From Bacteroidia bacterium (lineage in GTDB: Bacteria > Bacteroidota > Bacteroidia > Bacteroidales > Marinilabiliaceae), in the NCBI GenBank assembly GCA_030526155.1, contig JAUNDI010000009.1, positions 1-64,000 on the forward strand: a stretch of DNA of 64,000 nt, in the 5' to 3' direction. The notes beneath the pieces were generated by a model. That model had not been told where the DNA came from and did no database searches. It saw only the letters and a list, made by a program, of their open reading frames with translations. This document shows positions 61,359 through 64,000 of this stretch, in pieces. Positions within the stretch are counted from its first letter, which is position 1. Each line of letters starts with the position of its first letter. The position numbers and the translations under genes are program-made.

Positions 61359-64000
61359 CAACTCACTACCGATACAGGCTTCTCATCACTACCATACCAA
61401 AGGTACCCATTCACCTTCTCAAATCCAGCTTGCTTTACTAATGTCATATAATTCTTTACCTGCTTTATATGTTTGTCATCTTTCTGCGCAAACTTATAGT
61501 CTACAATAGTAATCTCCCCATCCGAATTTATCATTACCCTGTCCGTTCTGTTCTCCGCACGACCGTTAAGTATAATAGACTCGTTTATTACTCTCTGCGA
61601 CCCATCAAACCACGAGCGTATTGTCTCGTCTTCTTGCCCTTTATTAAACCACTCCACTAGCTCTTTTGCCTCCTCTTCGTTAATCTCTCCGTTTATCAGA
61701 GCTCGCCTTACAGATTTATCCATATCTCCTGCAGTATCTATCTCCTGCATTATTCCATGCTTAGCAGTACCTATCTCTGTATTACTCTCCTCTTCCTCTT
61801 CGTCTCTGGTCTGGTTAATACGCTTGGTGATATCTCCCCCAAAGGATACTGTAGGTAGACTCTCTTTCTCGCTTGTCGTTATTACTTTGTCAGACTTGAG
61901 CTTCTCAATATTACCCCGACTATATCGTAATATATTAAGCGTAACGTTCTCCTCTTCGTCCTCTACCTCTATCTCAATGTTCTCTTCTGTAGTATGCAAG
62001 CATATATTACGCTCCTTCTCTTCCCCATCCTCTACATACTTAATAGGTGTATCCATATTGAGGGAGCACTTTATTAAGTTGCTGATTGTCACATTCTCTA
62101 CGTTTTTCTTTGCATCATCAGTAGAAGGTTCTTTATGCTCACTCCAAACAAATAGTCCGTCTTTTGCTCGGGTGAAGGCTACATATAGAAGATTCATATT
62201 ATCTACTATACTCTGTGTCGCCTCATCATAATATTGATCTTCGTAGTTGGTCTCCTTTATAGGCGTCAGCGGTAGCTCCATAGTGTTTAATGGGGTCAAG
62301 TCGTCATCCTCCATATTACACCACATACTACTATTTTTCTTAAATAGGTTCCAATCCCCATTTGGTATCAATACAATAGGGAACTCCAACCCCTTACTCT
62401 TGTGTATAGAGGTAATATTTACCGCATCTTGTCCCTCTGGAGCTTGTATTACAAATGTCTCTTTGTGCGCCTCTACATACTCTATGAAATCTTTGGGCGA
62501 CGCAGCATGCCCATCTACAAAGCCTTTGGCCTTCTCAATGAATGCCTCAAGGAATATATAGTCTCTCTCTCTAACCTCCTCGGGCAACATATCAATAGCT
62601 TTGTATACCAACTCCAATAGCCCTAGTCCCCTCAAGTGCTTTATCTTTTGCTTCGTCTCTTCTCTCAATTCGCCATTCCACGATTCATACAGCTCCTCTA
62701 CCGAAGTCTTATTAGTAAATGCCAAAATATGTGCTAGCGATGGCTCATCATCATCAGATACAACTAATGATAATATCGATAATAAGGCTTTTATACTCTG
62801 AGATTCGCATATAAATAATGCCTGATTAGATAATACACTTATCCCCGCCTCATTAAGCGTCTTTACTATATCTGTCGCCTCTTTATTATTTCTAATTAGA
62901 ATGCAAATGTCACTTAGATTATACCCTTGTTCCATAAGGGTATTAATCGTATCTACCACCTGCTGATTCTTGTACATCTGTATAGCGTCCCCATTCTTGT
63001 CTAGCTCTATTATCTCTATCTGTACAAATCCCTCATTCTCTCTTCCTAATGTGTGCTCAGGTACCTTTTGCTGTCCGTTGGAATATATATCACATATCAC
63101 ATCAAGCATCTTGCCCGACGTTTCGTCATTTCCCAACCTCCCCATAACATAATCTTTCCCTCTCTTTGCTATCACAGGAAAGATATCGTTATTGAATTCT
63201 ATAACATTTTTGCTGCTTCGCCAATTAACACCTAAGGTATTATCAACAATATGTTGGGCCAACTCCCTATCTTTATATACTATCTCACTAAGTAATTTCC
63301 AATTCGAATTACGCCACCTATATATAGCTTGCTTTACATCGCCTACTAGCAGACAAAGGTTATTGGTGTCAAGACTATTCTCTATAAGTGGCTTGAAATT
63401 CTCCCACTGGGTCTCCGAGGTGTCTTGAAACTCATCAATCATTATATTGTCAAATCTACTGCCCGCCTTCTCGTAGATAAATGGTATAGGCGCATTACCA
63501 ATCAATCTCTTCAATAGCTGATTGGCTCCACCTATTACCTGCATATGTTGCTCTTGCTCTAGTTCACTCAGGGTCTGCTTTAGGTCATTAATAATGCCTA
63601 ATGAGTAAAAATTAGAGTCTAATAGCTTTATGGTGGCTATCTTTTTGCCTTCCGTGGTTATAGCTTCATATATCTTTTTAAGTAGGGATACGACTTCTGG
63701 TCTATCTCCTGCTTTAAACAACTTTTCGCTATTTATGGCCTTCTCTAATTTTTCTACAATTTTCTTAAAGTGGTCCTTTTGTTTTAGTACTGTTTGTGTA
63801 TCATCTCCTTTTTTGATAACATTCAGTATTCCCCCAATCGGATTCTTACTCTTCCCATGTAACTCTTCCTCCTGAATATCAAGGCGCTTCAACTCCTCAA
63901 GTCCCGCAATTATAGGTTTATACGCCTCTTTCAAAAGCTCTCTATTCCTCTTGCGCGACTCCTCGAGTATCTTTCGGTCAACAGATTTAAGCTCATGTCC
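61358..64000 (-). CDS. AddA/RecB-like helicase-nuclease, 5' end outside window
   Basis: The C-terminal 880 residues or so of a UvrD-family helicase; the frame is open to the window edge, so the N-terminus with the Walker A motif is missing. Visible are motif II (IDEFQDTSETQW), the GDVKQAIYRWR motif, motif V (ITSIHKSKGLEFP), motif VI (LLYVAFTRAKDG), and a C-terminal PD-(D/E)xK nuclease with NRTDRVMIN and IVDYKFAQ. This is the layout of AddA or RecB, which process double-strand breaks for recombination. A partner AddB/RecC would be expected outside the window. Confidence 0.9.
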   Translation of the reverse strand, partial: GHELKSVDRKILEESRKRNRELLKEAYKPIIAGLEELKRLDIQEEELHGKSKNPIGGILNVIKKGDDTQTVLKQKDHFKKIVEKLEKAINSEKLFKAGDRPEVVSLLKKIYEAITTEGKKIATIKLLDSNFYSLGIINDLKQTLSELEQEQHMQVIGGANQLLKRLIGNAPIPFIYEKAGSRFDNIMIDEFQDTSETQWENFKPLIENSLDTNNLCLLVGDVKQAIYRWRNSNWKLLSEIVYKDRELAQHIVDNTLGVNWRSSKNVIEFNNDIFPVIAKRGKDYVMGRLGNDETSGKMLDVICDIYSNGQQKVPEHTLGRENEGFVQIEIIELDKNGDAIQMYKNQQVVDTINTLMEQGYNLSDICILIRNNKEATDIVKTLNEAGISVLSNQALFICESQSIKALLSILSLVVSDDDEPSLAHILAFTNKTSVEELYESWNGELREETKQKIKHLRGLGLLELVYKAIDMLPEEVRERDYIFLEAFIEKAKGFVDGHAASPKDFIEYVEAHKETFVIQAPEGQDAVNITSIHKSKGLEFPIVLIPNGDWNLFKKNSSMWCNMEDDDLTPLNTMELPLTPIKETNYEDQYYDEATQSIVDNMNLLYVAFTRAKDGLFVWSEHKEPSTDDAKKNVENVTISNLIKCSLNMDTPIKYVEDGEEKERNICLHTTEENIEIEVEDEEENVTLNILRYSRGNIEKLKSDKVITTSEKESLPTVSFGGDITKRINQTRDEEEEESNTEIGTAKHGIMQEIDTAGDMDKSVRRALINGEINEEEAKELVEWFNKGQEDETIRSWFDGSQRVINESIILNGRAENRTDRVMINSDGEITIVDYKFAQKDDKHIKQVKNYMTLVKQAGFEKVNGYLWYGSDEKPVSVVS

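Overview
The window reads as chromosomal core DNA of a Bacteroidota bacterium, most likely order Bacteroidales. Three things point there. The -7 promoter element typical of the phylum (TAnnTTTG) recurs just upstream of many genes, and Shine-Dalgarno sequences are weak or absent. Several families are largely confined to Bacteroidota (DUF4837 lipoprotein, DUF3078 protein, PD40/OmpA protein of PorE type, TGS-containing nucleoside kinase, outer-membrane beta-barrel protein with a carboxypeptidase-regulatory N-domain). The gene order tuf-tRNA(Trp)-secE-nusG-rplKAJL-rpoBC is conserved. I see no prophage, insertion sequence, CRISPR array or rRNA operon. Most proteins are intact homologues of housekeeping families.

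Layout. 1-5485: a membrane-anchored LytTR regulator runs into a zinc importer operon (znuA, znuC, znuB), then a small lipoprotein and an M16 zinc peptidase. 5520-12017: proline genes proC, proB, proA are joined to the second half of the histidine pathway (hisH, hisA, hisF, hisIE) and an HD-domain hydrolase. 12024-13528: a YafQ-type toxin-antitoxin pair and a cysteine-motif DUF5131 (Gp37-like) gene. 13615-17128 (minus): flotillin/NfeD and PspC/PadR membrane-stress pairs. 17135-17647: a gene-free stretch with two copies of a CTAG-phased repeat. 17648-20457: two secreted proteins, one a GH43-type hydrolase, and an orphan basic protein. 20652-33153: the tuf to rpoC transcription/translation block. 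33420-36173 (minus): folate, pyridoxal and lipoprotein genes. 36331-47336 (plus): DUF3078, ruvX, a PorE-like OmpA protein, fur, purA, a Xer recombinase, hpf, tex, a nucleoside kinase and rpsO. 47577-64000, mostly minus: trxB, an S41 protease, pyrE (plus), rnhB, an M28 peptidase, apbE, an M23 peptidase, a MurU-like nucleotidyltransferase, an AmgK-like kinase fused to a RapZ C-terminal domain, an aldo/keto reductase, rnpA, an outer-membrane beta-barrel protein, and an AddA/RecB-like helicase-nuclease cut by the window edge.

The most unusual signals are non-coding. Four intergenic sites (1-35, 33310-33364, 39763-39817, 57208-57262) hold tandem units of exactly 11 nt. Each of the three complete sites has five units (55 bp) and the same orientation as the gene ending just before it. 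A second family (17350-17525, twice, and 47412-47507) has six short units in a 9-9-9-9-10 rhythm, five of them beginning CTAG, followed by a conserved tail that in one copy ends in a promoter-like TATATTTG. A third signal is a set of three TTAGGGGT direct repeats, spaced 20 and 32 bp, upstream of the LytTR gene. Among proteins, the AmgK-RapZ fusion next to MurU and M23 suggests a peptidoglycan-recycling and amino-sugar-sensing module, and RpoB carries Asn where E. coli has His526 in the rifampicin pocket.
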